23,410 nucleotides of DNA from Basidiobolus ranarum (lineage: Eukaryota > Basidiobolomycota > Basidiobolomycetes > Basidiobolales): the NCBI GenBank assembly GCA_040143965.1, contig JASJQH010007042.1, forward strand, positions 1 to 23,410, given 5' to 3'. Below are positions 9,301 through 20,200 of this stretch, in pieces (within the stretch, counting starts at the first letter, position 1; every line of letters begins with the position of its first letter). Made by a program: the position numbers and the translations under genes. The notes beneath the pieces are model-generated. The model searched no databases and was not told the DNA's origin. It saw nothing but the letters and a program-made list of their open reading frames with translations.

Positions 9301-12102
9301 CCATTGCAAAGTCCCATATTGGAGGCATTGTCTTCATCATTATAATATGCTCCACTTAACATTGGATATATCTTAAGCGTGACTGCAGAATTCTAATTGA
9401 AGGTAAAAGGTTAGCCAGGTTGAAGAGATCTCAGAGCGGTATCTTGAATATTACCTCTCCATCAATATCCATCCAGATTTCCGTTGGTAACAAGTTGAGA
9501 AATTTATTGCCTTCCAAACTGTATATCTCAGATTTCTCACACAGAAAGACCTCAGCGAAATTACAAGCAATATTCTCATTGATCCAATATGCTAAACGCT
9601 GATCTAGGAATTCAGATTCTACGATGGCTGATAACTCGTCGTACGCCAACGCAAGGCAGCTCTAGCATGGAGATCAATAAACACATCACCAACAAGGAAG
9701 AAGTAAATTGAGACTAACCGAAGATTTTTTGCAAGATTCCATAGTCATTTCGATCACAGATATTGCCTGACGAAGCTGCGGATTTTTTAGAGATTGAGAG
9801 ATATGATCCTCTCCGTCTACATGATGTCCTACAGGTCAATAATCAAGGCTTTGAGATTAAGCGAAACTAAAATATAAACCTGCACGACTACTTCCAGCTC
9901 CTAAGGCTACAGTATCTTTTGAGCCGATCTTCTTAACGATGGCTAAAGCGCCTACAACACCCATTTGGCGGTATTTCTCGACTGAACTGGACAGTTGTTT
10001 TCTGATAACAATGTTCAGATCATTTAAAATCCCGTCATCTCCTTTTTTCTGTCCCTAATTTGATCATGAAAGGGTGTTAGGTTTTCACGTGAAGGTGCAT
10101 GATTAACTTCAAGTTACCTCAGAGGCTAATGCACTGAAGATGTCGAATAATACTCTGATCTGGGTTATGGATAGGTTGTCAAGGTAGTCGAGAATTCCTT
10201 TGATGAATATAGAAAATGGAACAGCTTCTTTGGCGCTCGCAGTGACAATATTCAGTAAACAGTCTAGTGCCGTATCAATCTCCCAAGAAGCTCCACTTCC
10301 AATATGAGTGACTAACGAGCCAATAACCTCCTGTCGATAGTATGAATCAAACATTCGGAAGCATGATTCGTAGATGATACTAGCAGCTCGACCAAGAATC
10401 ATGTTGTTCTGACAGGCGCGTAGTAACGCTTCTGCAAGTGAGAGTAGGGAGCCAAAGTATTCTCGCAAAGCTTCATTATGATTGGTAATGGTCTCCTCAA
10501 GAAGAGCGAGAGAAAAAATACCGGAAGATATCTTCTTGCGAAATATATTTTCTGCCTTTTTCTTGATGTTTTTCAATGAGTGCATGATAATTAATATGAT
10601 GAAGTCGATAAGCTGGTAATCTTGATCATCTCCAATCTCGCTAATAACTTTGAGCCAAACGTCACGAAGCATCTTGTTGAATTGAAGACCAGATCTTAAA
10701 GATTCTAATTATGAAGCGTTACAAATTTGAAGAGGAGAGGAGGTAAATCGCTAAATATTACCTAAAATCAAAGTTTCAGGCATCTTCCTGACTTTTTGAG
10801 TGGACCGTGTGCTTGTACTCTGTGAAAACAATCTATCATCCCGTAGGCGATAAATGGATTTCAGGTCTAGTTTGGATCTTATGCGACCAATAACCTACAC
10901 AGAATGGTTAGAATCTGTAGATGGGAGGCGCTAGTCGTCTCTAAACCTACGTATTGGGCGTTATCCACGTCTACAGATTGTAACAAGAATTTGATCATAA
11001 TCGGTAGATCGTCTAAGTCAGCAGATTCGAGGCGATTGATTATGGGCTCCCGTATATTGTCCTGAAGGTAGGCGGTTTGAGTAAGCAGCGTAGTTCAGGC
11101 TTGTAGACTAAATGACTTACCAGTAGATCTTTTTGCAGATTCAAGTTGGACAAAGCATCGAGGATCGGAGCCATGAGATCAGCATTCTCCTCCATCAAAG
11201 TTTGCAACTCAACCACAACCACCTTTCATCAATTCACGTTAACAGCGCTTCGGTATGTTAGATGAAGCTTAACGAACCTTATGCTCGGAGTCATTCACTA
11301 TTTCGGGGAGATTGACGATGAGTTCTCTTTGTATTTCGATGGGCGTAATTGATATTATCTAGATTTGCTCAATGTTCTCAATCAATAAATGAAGAGTCAG
11401 AATTGGATAGAACTCAAAGAGTAGTACCTCCATCATCTTTGCGGTCAATCGTTCAGGTTCAACTATGTGATCTAGCCATCTTAATTGATGTAAAATCGAT
11501 TTTGGAAAGCTTTCCAGCTCACTTTAAAAACTCTTAATTGAAATTTTGTTTAGCAGAGTTCAATTATTGTTTACGTACGTGTCGTCTCCGGCAGAAATAA
11601 AATGCGTCAATTTTTCTAACAATAAGTCTAGTAAATCCGGTTGTATCGAGTCTATACTAAGCAGAATTCGAACCAAGCTATCTGTGGTATAGGTTCCTTT
11701 AACTGAACCTGCAATCGAAACTGACTGTAAACAAAGCTTGAGCAGATTCAAATCGTCAACAAATGTTTCAAATTGTTGGATGAAATCCTCAACCACAGTA
11801 TTTTTTGCATTTGCTTTGAGGAGCTCAAGTTGTATATTTCGACGAAATATCGATTGTTCGACAGCTTATGGTTGTTGAAGAGATATCAAGCCAAGTAAGT
11901 AAATTTTTGGAGCTGAATAGAAGCAATTCATTTAACAGACAGTACCTAATGTAAAAGCATCTTCGGCTATTCTTAGTCCCGCCTTCTCTATTATACGTTC
12001 AAAGAAAGATTTGGGATCTACAAGAGTGAAGACGAGCTGAATATTTGTAAAAGGTTCAAGATTCAGGTAGGTTTATTATTTACCCTCTTCTGAAGTCAAC
12101 AT
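6358..12102 (-). CDS. FANCD2: Fanconi anaemia group D2 protein homologue (FANCD2)
   Basis: FANCD2 pairs with FANCI and clamps DNA after monoubiquitination during interstrand crosslink repair. My 24-exon model, 5' to 3': 12084-12102, 11946-12017, 11579-11864, 11428-11521, 11278-11358, 11121-11222, 10951-11061, 10762-10894, 10118-10704, 9880-10054, 9719-9828, 9455-9661, 9153-9392, 9021-9091, 8913-8965, 8682-8851, 8501-8620, 8352-8441, 8126-8290, 8003-8068, 7909-7935, 7746-7844, 7403-7666, 6358-7341. All phases agree and give 1441 residues (human 1451-1471). The match to human is recognisable throughout, e.g. IFIKGILDYLDNLS, INWFRELLNAF, RAYFRELE and AFWLGNLKHR (about residue 1312). K514, in IVIRKQLSSSVEKY, aligns with human ubiquitin site K561 (codon 9998-10000). 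A basic cluster KARRKRK (1358-1364) is a likely nuclear signal, followed by a very acidic tail. The N-terminus is about 45 residues shorter than human; the start ATG is the least certain point, since an upstream exon is possible. Confidence 0.93.
9998..10000 (-). other. FANCD2: Codon of the conserved FANCD2 monoubiquitination lysine (K514)
   Basis: AAA on the minus strand, in the context IRKQLSSSV. The human site K561 sits in IRKQLSSTV, so the surroundings are almost identical. In animals this lysine is modified by the FANCL/UBE2T ligase. Its retention suggests that the ubiquitin switch, not only the scaffold, is used in this fungus; that step is inference. Confidence 0.85.
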
Positions 12103-13142
12103 AAGAGCACAAGTAACACCAGTGTTGAGAAATATATTCGATAGAGTAGTGTCTATACTTGTTCACAATTCAAGAATTTGTATCCTGCTGGTTTCTATTG
12201 CAGCCAAAGCTAAGGCGATTAGTTCTATGAAAACAACCTCAGTTTATTCATGAGCGAAAATCAACACAGCTACCAATGGTAATTGAAGAAATGAAATTGC
12301 GGCCCGAATATTAAACAAAAACAGTCACAAGATACTGTAAAAAAATCAAAGCAACTCAAATGATAGCAGATAGTGACAAATAAACATTAAGATCAACATT
12401 CAGCTTGCCATAAGGATGGCATTTCAGTGATTTTTAGTGCTTTCAGTGGTGATTTCTGATGATTGAATATCTACATAGTCCCTTTTTATGTGGTTTGAAT
12501 ATAACTGCTAGTTGATTCAGGTACTGGTGTAGTGATGCCTATTAGCCTTTGAAGCTGATGCTGGAAGTAACTGCATTGTCACTTTAAAATTTCAAGCTTC
12601 TTGGTTCTTCACACAAATTTGAATAACTACTTACCGAATCTAGCCAACAGTATTACACATCAATGAACAGAATTGGTGGAGGCAACCTTTAGCATCTAAT
12701 GCCAAGAAAGCCAAATTATTGAGATATGATAAATAACATGGTTACTACAGTGGTTAGATTCGGTCAGTAAAAAGCAGAAATATTGTTACTTCAACATACG
12801 TAGTATAGTAGGGAAGTACTGAAAGTTGATTGCACAACAATCCAATAGTATGTCATATACAATGGATTTAGTTGCGGTTGGGTTCGGTAATAACATGTAT
12901 TGCATAATGGTGTAAACCTCCTTTTGTCACCAACGTTTATTTACATATTTAGTAGTTATTTACAATCAAGCCTAGAATAAATAAAACGAAACTAATGCGT
13001 GTGACATTGACAGCTCCAAAAAAGTCGAAAAATTACAAAGAAATAACACCGTGCTAAGCGTAAAGAACTGAAATGAGTTTGTTCATTGGATATTATGGGA
13101 TTGATAGAATCCCCTTTCTATGTGATGGACGATGTTGCTTCT
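12103..13142. other. Intergenic region, FANCD2 5' flank and 7TM-RGS 3' flank
   Basis: It holds the FANCD2 promoter side and the 3' flank of the RGS gene; a minus-strand AATAAA lies at 12936-12941. The minus strand at 12103-12161 stays open in the FANCD2 frame, and 12165-12239 is a further stretch in the same frame ending in TGA (see findings). The rest shows no gene, RNA or repeat that I can recognise. Confidence 0.45.
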
Positions 13143-14664
13143 CTAAACGTGCAGATAGTTTTTGTATGCCAAATACCTTGGGAAGATATCATGGTAAATG
13201 ATATCAAGAACCTGGTTCATTGCTCGATCAAATATATCCATTGGATATCCGTCGCTGTGAGGTTTCGTCAAAGCGAGAGTGATTTCACTATGAACATCTT
13301 CGGTGATATTGACCTCCAGTTCACTGTTAAATCGAATGAACATATCGTATATGTTGCGAACTTCTTTTTGGTTGGTGATGACAGAAGTACGTGAATTAGC
13401 TTTGAGATCCATACATTTTCGATAGAACAAGGTATTTTCAACGGCAAAGACACGCAAGGAAAATTTCTTGAAATCTTCGTATAGGATTGGATCCTTCATG
13501 ATGGAGAGTAATGAACTAATATCGTAAGCGGGATGAAATGAATCGGTAACTTGAAGTGTCCGAGGCCGACGACAAAGAGGTACTATTATTACGGCAATGT
13601 GAATTAAAATGATTCGTACGGCGCAATATATCGCGTACACCTCCCAGTGATGCTTTATGTAATCGATAGTTACACGAAGTATTAACCCGACAAAGCTGAA
13701 AAGCTCCACCATCTCTACTATTAATAGTCCAAATCGAATGTGAAAGGCGTCATCTACAAACCGCAGATACCAAACAAAGAGTGGCCATTGTATCAAAATA
13801 TGAAATGAGTAACTTATAAATGTGGGTGCAAAGGCTATAGTACGGATGGAAGAAAAATCCGTCGGGAGCGAAGGTGCAGTAAAGAGTATGACTGACGTCA
13901 AGATAAGGTACAAGGTAAGCTCCACACCACACCATGTCACCCACATTTGGTTGTTGAAATAGCGCTGGTATCGATAGAAGATGTTTGCTCCAGATTTAGC
14001 CAAACTCGTTTGGGAGTTTTCGCTGCAAGCACAATCATCGCTACGACTAAGTTTAGCTTGACTAGAGTAGTATAGAAAAGTAAGTTGAATAACCTTTCCG
14101 GTGACACATATGAATAAAAGAGGGAAAAGCAGGTTGATAAAGTACAGGAACAGCCAGGGTGGAATGAAGGGAATAAATACGACGACGGGGAGCAGGATGG
14201 CCGAAGTGACACCAATAGTGGAAGTTATTATGACGTTACGATAAGTAAAGTATGGGTCATTTCGATAGTATACCAGAAGGCCAACTGTTATGAGAATGAA
14301 GAGGTCGTAAATTGATACGGCTACAATGAGACCGATTTCACCGGAAGTCATAACACTTTCGGAATTCAACGTTGACAATGCGTAAGATAGCCCCGAGTGA
14401 AGAGGTGCTTTTGTATAGGTCTAAAATAGTTCTTAGTGTATGTAAAGTCTAAGACAAATCCATATGTTGAAGGAAACCGTAGAGGGAGCAATAGTGCTCA
14501 AAACTTGTGAACGAACCAAACGAAACCTCTCGAAAAAAAAGAAACATTTATATATCAAGTTGAATGCATGAGATTAAAATCATGTAGTAGATAGTATAAT
14601 AAATATAAAAGTCCCTTGATTTAGTAAAAATGTGATCGGTATTACTTACAGTATATCCAATCAT
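13143..14664 (-). CDS. Seven-transmembrane protein with C-terminal RGS domain
   Basis: An RGS domain speeds GTP hydrolysis by heterotrimeric G-protein alpha subunits; fused to a seven-helix membrane part it may act as a receptor-regulator, as plant AtRGS1 does. The main exon is 13143-14420. It continues open past the first internal ATG (14349-14351) up to an acceptor-like TTTTAG, so I join it to a 15-base exon 14650-14664 (MIGYT) with a consensus GTAAGT donor; intron 229 bp, protein 430 residues. This first exon is tentative; starting at the internal ATG would cost 28 residues. Hydrophobic helices lie at about 34-57, 67-88, 94-118, 167-186, 201-224, 240-258 and 269-291. The RGS domain spans about 317-423, with ENTLFYRKC, IYDMFIRF, EVNITEDV, IFDRAMNQVL and IFPRYL in the order expected. 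Similar 7TM-RGS proteins are known in filamentous fungi (MoRgs7/8). The ligand cannot be inferred. Confidence 0.82.
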
Positions 14665-14788
14665 AGCATCGTATCAGGAGGTCAGAAGAATGACATGATT
14701 TCCATACGCATCGACAAATCGCATCATCATTCTGATCCCACGCTGTCCGAATTCCAGAATCGTCGACGGCTGTACTACTATTTAGATC

Positions 14789-14832
14789 GTGAGTGAGTGA
14801 GTGTGTGTATGTGTGTATATGTATGCGTATAT
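14789..14832. repeat. GT-rich simple repeat upstream of the 7TM-RGS gene
   Basis: An imperfect (GT)n/(GTGA)n tract begins GTGAGTGAGTGAGTGTGTG and passes into alternating GTAT units. It lies about 125 bases upstream of the proposed RGS start codon. It is a microsatellite, probably variable between strains, with no other function visible. Confidence 0.85.
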
Positions 14833-16549
14833 TGAATGGCTTGCTATTGTAATGGGCAACCAAGATTTGCACTGTTGTTTACCAAGAATATGGCCCAAAC
14901 AACAAACAGTCGGCTATGAGGGTTAAGATTCTCGGCTTTCGGCCAGCTCTCTTTTGTTTGTTCTATTGGCCGCTTCTATTTGCTGTCAGTGTCACATGCA
15001 TTAGAGTTCGGTATAATCATGATGTAGATAGTGGCTGCTCGTCTCGGGTTGGTGGCCTAGCTTCCTATGAAATTGCGGAGCACTCCTTCAGCTTGGAGAC
15101 GTTGGAAAGTATCCAATTATTTGCATATGGATCCGCCGCGGTCCTGAACAGTGAGAAAATACCTAGTGATTGGCTCAAAGAAAAGATATTAAGATACTGA
15201 TTTGCTTATGGCCAGAAGTTTTATTTATGAAATGCCGGACCCAAAGCTACATGCAGTGTAGGCTTCCTTCCCTTCCGTTGAGGTTAACTTGGTGTAGTGT
15301 ATGTATACATCAACTCAAAGAGAAACAAAGATATAAGCTTAAGCTCAATTAGTAGAGCAAAATTCTATCATTGGGTTGGGATACTCAACCAGAACCAAAT
15401 TGTTCTTCGATAGAAGGCACCCTTTTATCATTGGTTGGTCAGAAAAAGCAACAATCACACCGCGGTAGTTGTCTTACTAATAGAAGTTGTCGCATGGTAC
15501 ATACACATGTATATATTAGGTCAATGATCTCTGTGGATTGTCATTGACATCGTGATGTTTGCTTATCATGAGAAGACCTCTTTTTTTGTTAGCATATACT
15601 TTGTCTCATTTTGGAATAATATATATATGACCTTATTCGTGGATAGCATAGTCATTACTTGTTTCTTTTAACTTTCCCTACTTTACATCTCTTATCTGGT
15701 ACCTTTTGATCTCACTACAAGGATATGCAATGATGAATTTATTTTTGTTGGCAAATATGGTAGCAACAAGTAGATGGATTATGTCTTTCATTTATGTTCT
15801 CATCTTAGAAGGCAAAGTTGCAGATGGCCTTCCTTTCTCATTTTTTGGGCAGTACAACTGGCCTCCATTTTACTAGCACTCATATTTTCTGTTATAGGAA
15901 TATTCCTCTACGGTATACCATTCAATCTATTTGCGACTCTAGACTCGGCGTATTCAGGCAAGAGATAGAAATATCTTCGCGCGAAAAATGGAATCAGTTT
16001 TTCCTTGATTATATGCAGGAGTTTTAGCGATACAAGTTTCTTTCTCATCATTCCAACGAAGACGGTTTGGTGATTGAGTCTCGAAAACACTAGTAGGCAA
16101 CAAGGGGTGCTCTGCGACATTTCATACTAAGGGGCAGTGAGATTGCATCTTGACTGAGATTACACCCTCAGAACTTGATCAAGATAGTAGATAACTCAAG
16201 TGCGATTGTTCAATTTTGTCTTACTTTGTGTACTAGAGTTAATTGATTTGGATATGTTTAAGCTTATCGGGTTTAGATTGGGTTAAGAATCATTTATCTT
16301 AAGTATATAACTGGGCACGTGACTAGATGATGATCTAGACTCACCTACATGACTTGACTCATCTTGCTTGGTACCATTCCACATGTTCTTTAATATCCAT
16401 AAGTAAGGATGAACAGATCCACCAATTCCTATTAGAACCCGTGGACTTGTTTGAGCTCAGCTCCTATAGACTATGCATTAATTTACATAGTCCGTGCACA
16501 TGAAAACCCAGTACCAAAAAAGGAATGAAAAGAGGGTAAGGGTGCTAGC

Positions 16550-16606
16550 TACCAGTACCATTACCGCTACCTTAGACAATACCGATACCGCGACCAGATA
16601 TACCGT
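16550..16606. repeat. Degenerate hexanucleotide (TACCNN) array
   Basis: Units TACCAG, TACCAT, TACCGC, TACCTT, then after a gap TACCGA, TACCGC, GACCAG and TACCGT keep a six-base rhythm. The last two positions of each unit vary freely. It reads as an old, decayed tandem repeat in intergenic DNA. Confidence 0.55.
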
Positions 16607-17230
16607 AGATGTAACTTACCTTCCGATGGATCCTAGATGCAAGTGAATCAAAAAGGACCCAACGTTTAATTAACATTTCAGCCCTAAGTTTAATCTTTTC
16701 TACAATTTCGACTTACTCGAATTTACCCACACAATGACTCACATGGGTGTCACCAGTAAATGCCAGTGAAAAGTAAAATTGATTTGGGTTTAGCGTCAAA
16801 TCTCTTGGTGACAGTTAGTGACCAATATAGTTTAGCCAAATGTCAATGATGAGTACTGTGTAATGTGACTTAGCAGCTGAGACCGAAACGTATCATCTCT
16901 AGTCCATTCAATTTGCTAGTTGAGAAACACACATGAGAGTATTTTGGGGGTTTATTTGAAGGATTTGGATAACGTGTTTTTGGTGTATTGAGGAGTTGTT
17001 AAGAAAAGATGGTGATTCTACTTACAGTTAAGAATAAGAAATAGAGCTTTAAACAATGGAAGTAACTAAGTTTTGATGAGATTTATATAAAGGTGTATAT
17101 CCAGAGAATGGTGTGAAGTCAAATTGCACATGTACATATGTTGGATTAGATTAAACTAAGGAGAAGACCCTAGCTCGCTAAGCTAGAAGTATGAGGGGAA
17201 GGCAAGGGAAAGGGAGGAAGAGGTGTAAGT

Positions 17231-20200
17231 TCATTCTATCTTCAACCACTTCTGGAGCATTTGATTTAGTTCTCCAAGTTTAACCGGTTTAGCCAAAAAA
17301 TCATTCATTCCAGAAGATATGCACTCATTCTGGGTACTTTCGATACAGCTAGCACTTAATGCAACGATAGGTATGTCACAAGTTGGCGTATCAAATAGCT
17401 GTCGAACATTTCTGGTAGCCTCAAAACCATCTTTTATAGGCATAGCACAATCCATAAGAACTAAAGAAAATGTATCTCCCGGAGATTCTTTTAAAATATC
17501 AACCGCCTCTGCTCCATTTCTGGCTCCTATGGAACGATATCCAAGTCGTTTCAGTTGCCGATGGACCACCTCCATATTGACAGGATTGTCTTCTACTACT
17601 AGAATCATGTATTTGCCGTTGATGTGTGTGATATTCTCATCAAAGTTCACTCTACTGCTTCTCTTGTTCGAATTCGTAGATATTTTTTTGATACCCTTGG
17701 ATGGTGACGATTTCCGCGAGACTGTTTCGACCGGAGTGTTGTATGTAATAGGCGATAATACATCAGAGTTAAGAGATGTGGAGGATGGGAACTCAGTATA
17801 TAGTGGTGGCTCTACTGACTGTTTTGGTTTCAGTTCCAAGAACTTCTTCTGGTAGAAATTAAGCAATGCACAGGTTAACTTGAACTTGGTCACCGGCATC
17901 GACATTCCAACTACGGTTTCGTCAAAGTGACTAACAGCTGCTTGTGCCAAATGAAGAGACGATAATGGGAATATAACCATAACATGTAGCGTTGGATCCA
18001 GAGCTTTGAGCTTGGACACATTGTCTGAGAGTGAGTTGACAGATTCGTTTCCTGTAACGTTTAGAAATACGCACTGAAAAGGATCGGATGAGGATTGCGT
18101 TTGTTTCAAGAGATCAAGTCCTTGGCTGTAAGTCTCGGCCTGAGCATGAGATCTGACTAAATCTTGAATCAACATAGCAATCGAAGTATCTTCAGCGTCA
18201 CCAGCACATATCGTTAGGCATTTACGCGTATGTATAGCGTCTAAATATTTGCTTTCAATCACATGGTTGGGGTCTGCGGTAGTAAAGTGCCATGTAAACC
18301 AGAAAGAAGAGCCTTCACCAAGGGTAGACTCAACACCAATCTGGCCATCTCCAATTTCAACAAGCTCTTTGCAGATAGCCAATCCAAGACCTACCCCTTC
18401 GTACTTGCGAGTCATAGAGCCGTCGATCTGATGGAAAGAGCGAAAGAGGTGTTTGTTAATTGCTTCTTTAGCAATACCAATACCAGTATCGGTAACTTTA
18501 AACCGAAGAACAATTCTATTGGCATCTAGAATGCTAGATTCAGTTTGGGACTCTACTACTTCTACAAGGACCGTGATTTGTCCTTGATCAGTGAATTTGA
18601 ATGCGTTGCTCAGTAGATTCATGAGAACTTGTTGAACACGAGCTGAATCACCTATAACAGTATCGGGCACATTGGGCTGACAGCTGCATGTTAGCTTGAG
18701 ATTCTTCTCTTCTTGTTGCTCAGAAAAGACGTCTATTGTAGATTGCAATAAAGCAGGAAGGTTAAAGTCCATAGGTTTAAGTTTGATTTTGCCTGCCTCC
18801 AGCTTAGCCATATCGAGAATATCATTGACCACTCGCAGTAGTACATCACTAGCGGTGAGCATAATCTTCAGCATTTCCCTCTGCTCCAGTGTCAACTGAG
18901 TGTCTTCAAAAGCACTCACTAAACCAATGATGGCATTTAATGGTGTACGGATCTCTGCGATATAAGAACAACCAGTTAGATTCTGGGAAAGTTTTGTTTA
19001 GAAAAAGACAATTTACCGTGTGATGTGTTCGCGAGAATGACACTTTTGGCTCGATTCGCAGCATTGACCGCTTCAATCTGAATTTCTTGATTGATTTTCT
19101 CACTGACTAATTTGTCATGAGATAATGCTAAGCCAACTTGGGTAGCTATCTGTTCAATTAGTGCATACTGTAATTCATTCCATAGAAGACCAGGTCTCTG
19201 ACGCGCAGCCATCCAGCCCCAATGCTCATCATCCAAGATAATAGGGACACCAATAAAGTTACAACCCTCACTGAAATCGGGAGGGAATAAGCCTGCCAAA
19301 TCGACACTGCCACTAGTTACCTTTCGAAAGGCATCTACCATTTGGTCTGAGCTGTATTTAAATGTACAATTCAAGAAAGGTCGAACCATTGAATCGGTGT
19401 GAAGCGCCTCCGCCTTGACTGTGAACTCATATTGGTTGACGTCGCTATGGCATATCAACAAACCATCAGCATTTAACGCTGTTCTGACTTCATCAGCTGT
19501 CTCTTGCAGAATCCCTTCCATGCCAAACCTGGTCCGAATCTTTCCAGATATATTCAGCACCATCTGCTTAGATTCGGTTTGCAATTGTTGTTGAACTAGA
19601 AGATCCCGTCTCAATTTACTCAAATTAATGTTGGTACGTACACGAGCAAGCAACTCTTGTGCCGAGAATGGCTTGACGAGGTAGTCATCAGCACCTGCTT
19701 CTACACCCTCTGCAGAGGCCTCGGGACCCGCCCGGGCTGACAAAAAGATGATCGGAATTGTGGCAGTTTTGGGGTCCTCTCGACAGGCTTTCAACAGGCC
19801 TAATCCATCTAAATGTGGCATCATTACATCTGTATAAACTCCTATAGTTAGAACAAAATGTCGAACAAAGTCAAAATATCTGTTACTTACCAGTAAGAAT
19901 TAGATCTGGAATTCGAGAATTTAGTATTTCCAATGCCTCCAGCCCATTCACCGCTGGTAAAACTTCGAATTCATCCTCGAGTAAAGAGTAGATATAGCTT
20001 CGCATGTCGCAATTATCGTCAGCCAAAAGAATGCTTGATTTTTGTATCGTGGATAGATTTCCTGTTGAGGTAGTGCTACCAGTTGGGGAAACGACCTCTC
20101 TTTTAATAAGGGAAAGTTGAGATTGTACTTTCCCAGTGGTAGGGGCCCATTGCTGCATCTCGTCAACGAAAAGATCAATGGTTCTTTTTGTTCTAAATTC

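Larger units (their letters stand above)
14665..17230. other. 2.6-kb gene-poor region between 7TM-RGS and histidine kinase
   Basis: It holds the RGS promoter side, a GT microsatellite, a degenerate TACCNN array (16550-16606) and the kinase 3' flank with a minus-strand AATAAA at 16951-16956. Plus-strand open frames at 14916-15200 (94 codons, one hydrophobic stretch) and 15774-15968 / 15818-16027 have no recognisable family or flanking exons. I do not call them genes, though a small unannotated gene cannot be excluded. No tRNA or other structured RNA was recognised. Confidence 0.45.

Noticed and set aside
12165-12360. Possible extra exons or a gene remnant upstream of FANCD2 on the minus strand
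   Set aside because: The Ala/Leu/Ile-rich stretch is open but every donor-acceptor pair I tried led to a stop, and it resembles no FANCD2 N-terminus or other family I know.
14916-15200. Possible 94-residue protein with one hydrophobic segment
   Set aside because: No recognisable family, no convincing flanking exons, and a length within chance for AT-rich DNA on one strand.
15774-16027. Two overlapping short hydrophobic open frames
   Set aside because: No motif, two frames open over the same bases, and no splice signals joining them to anything.
16323-16338. Short inverted repeat CTAGAT-GATG-ATCTAG
   Set aside because: Six-base arms are expected by chance in this length of DNA and it is not next to a gene end.
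17319-17855. 178-codon open frame on the plus strand
   Set aside because: It lies antisense to the second receiver and linker of the histidine kinase and has no domain of its own; it is a codon shadow.
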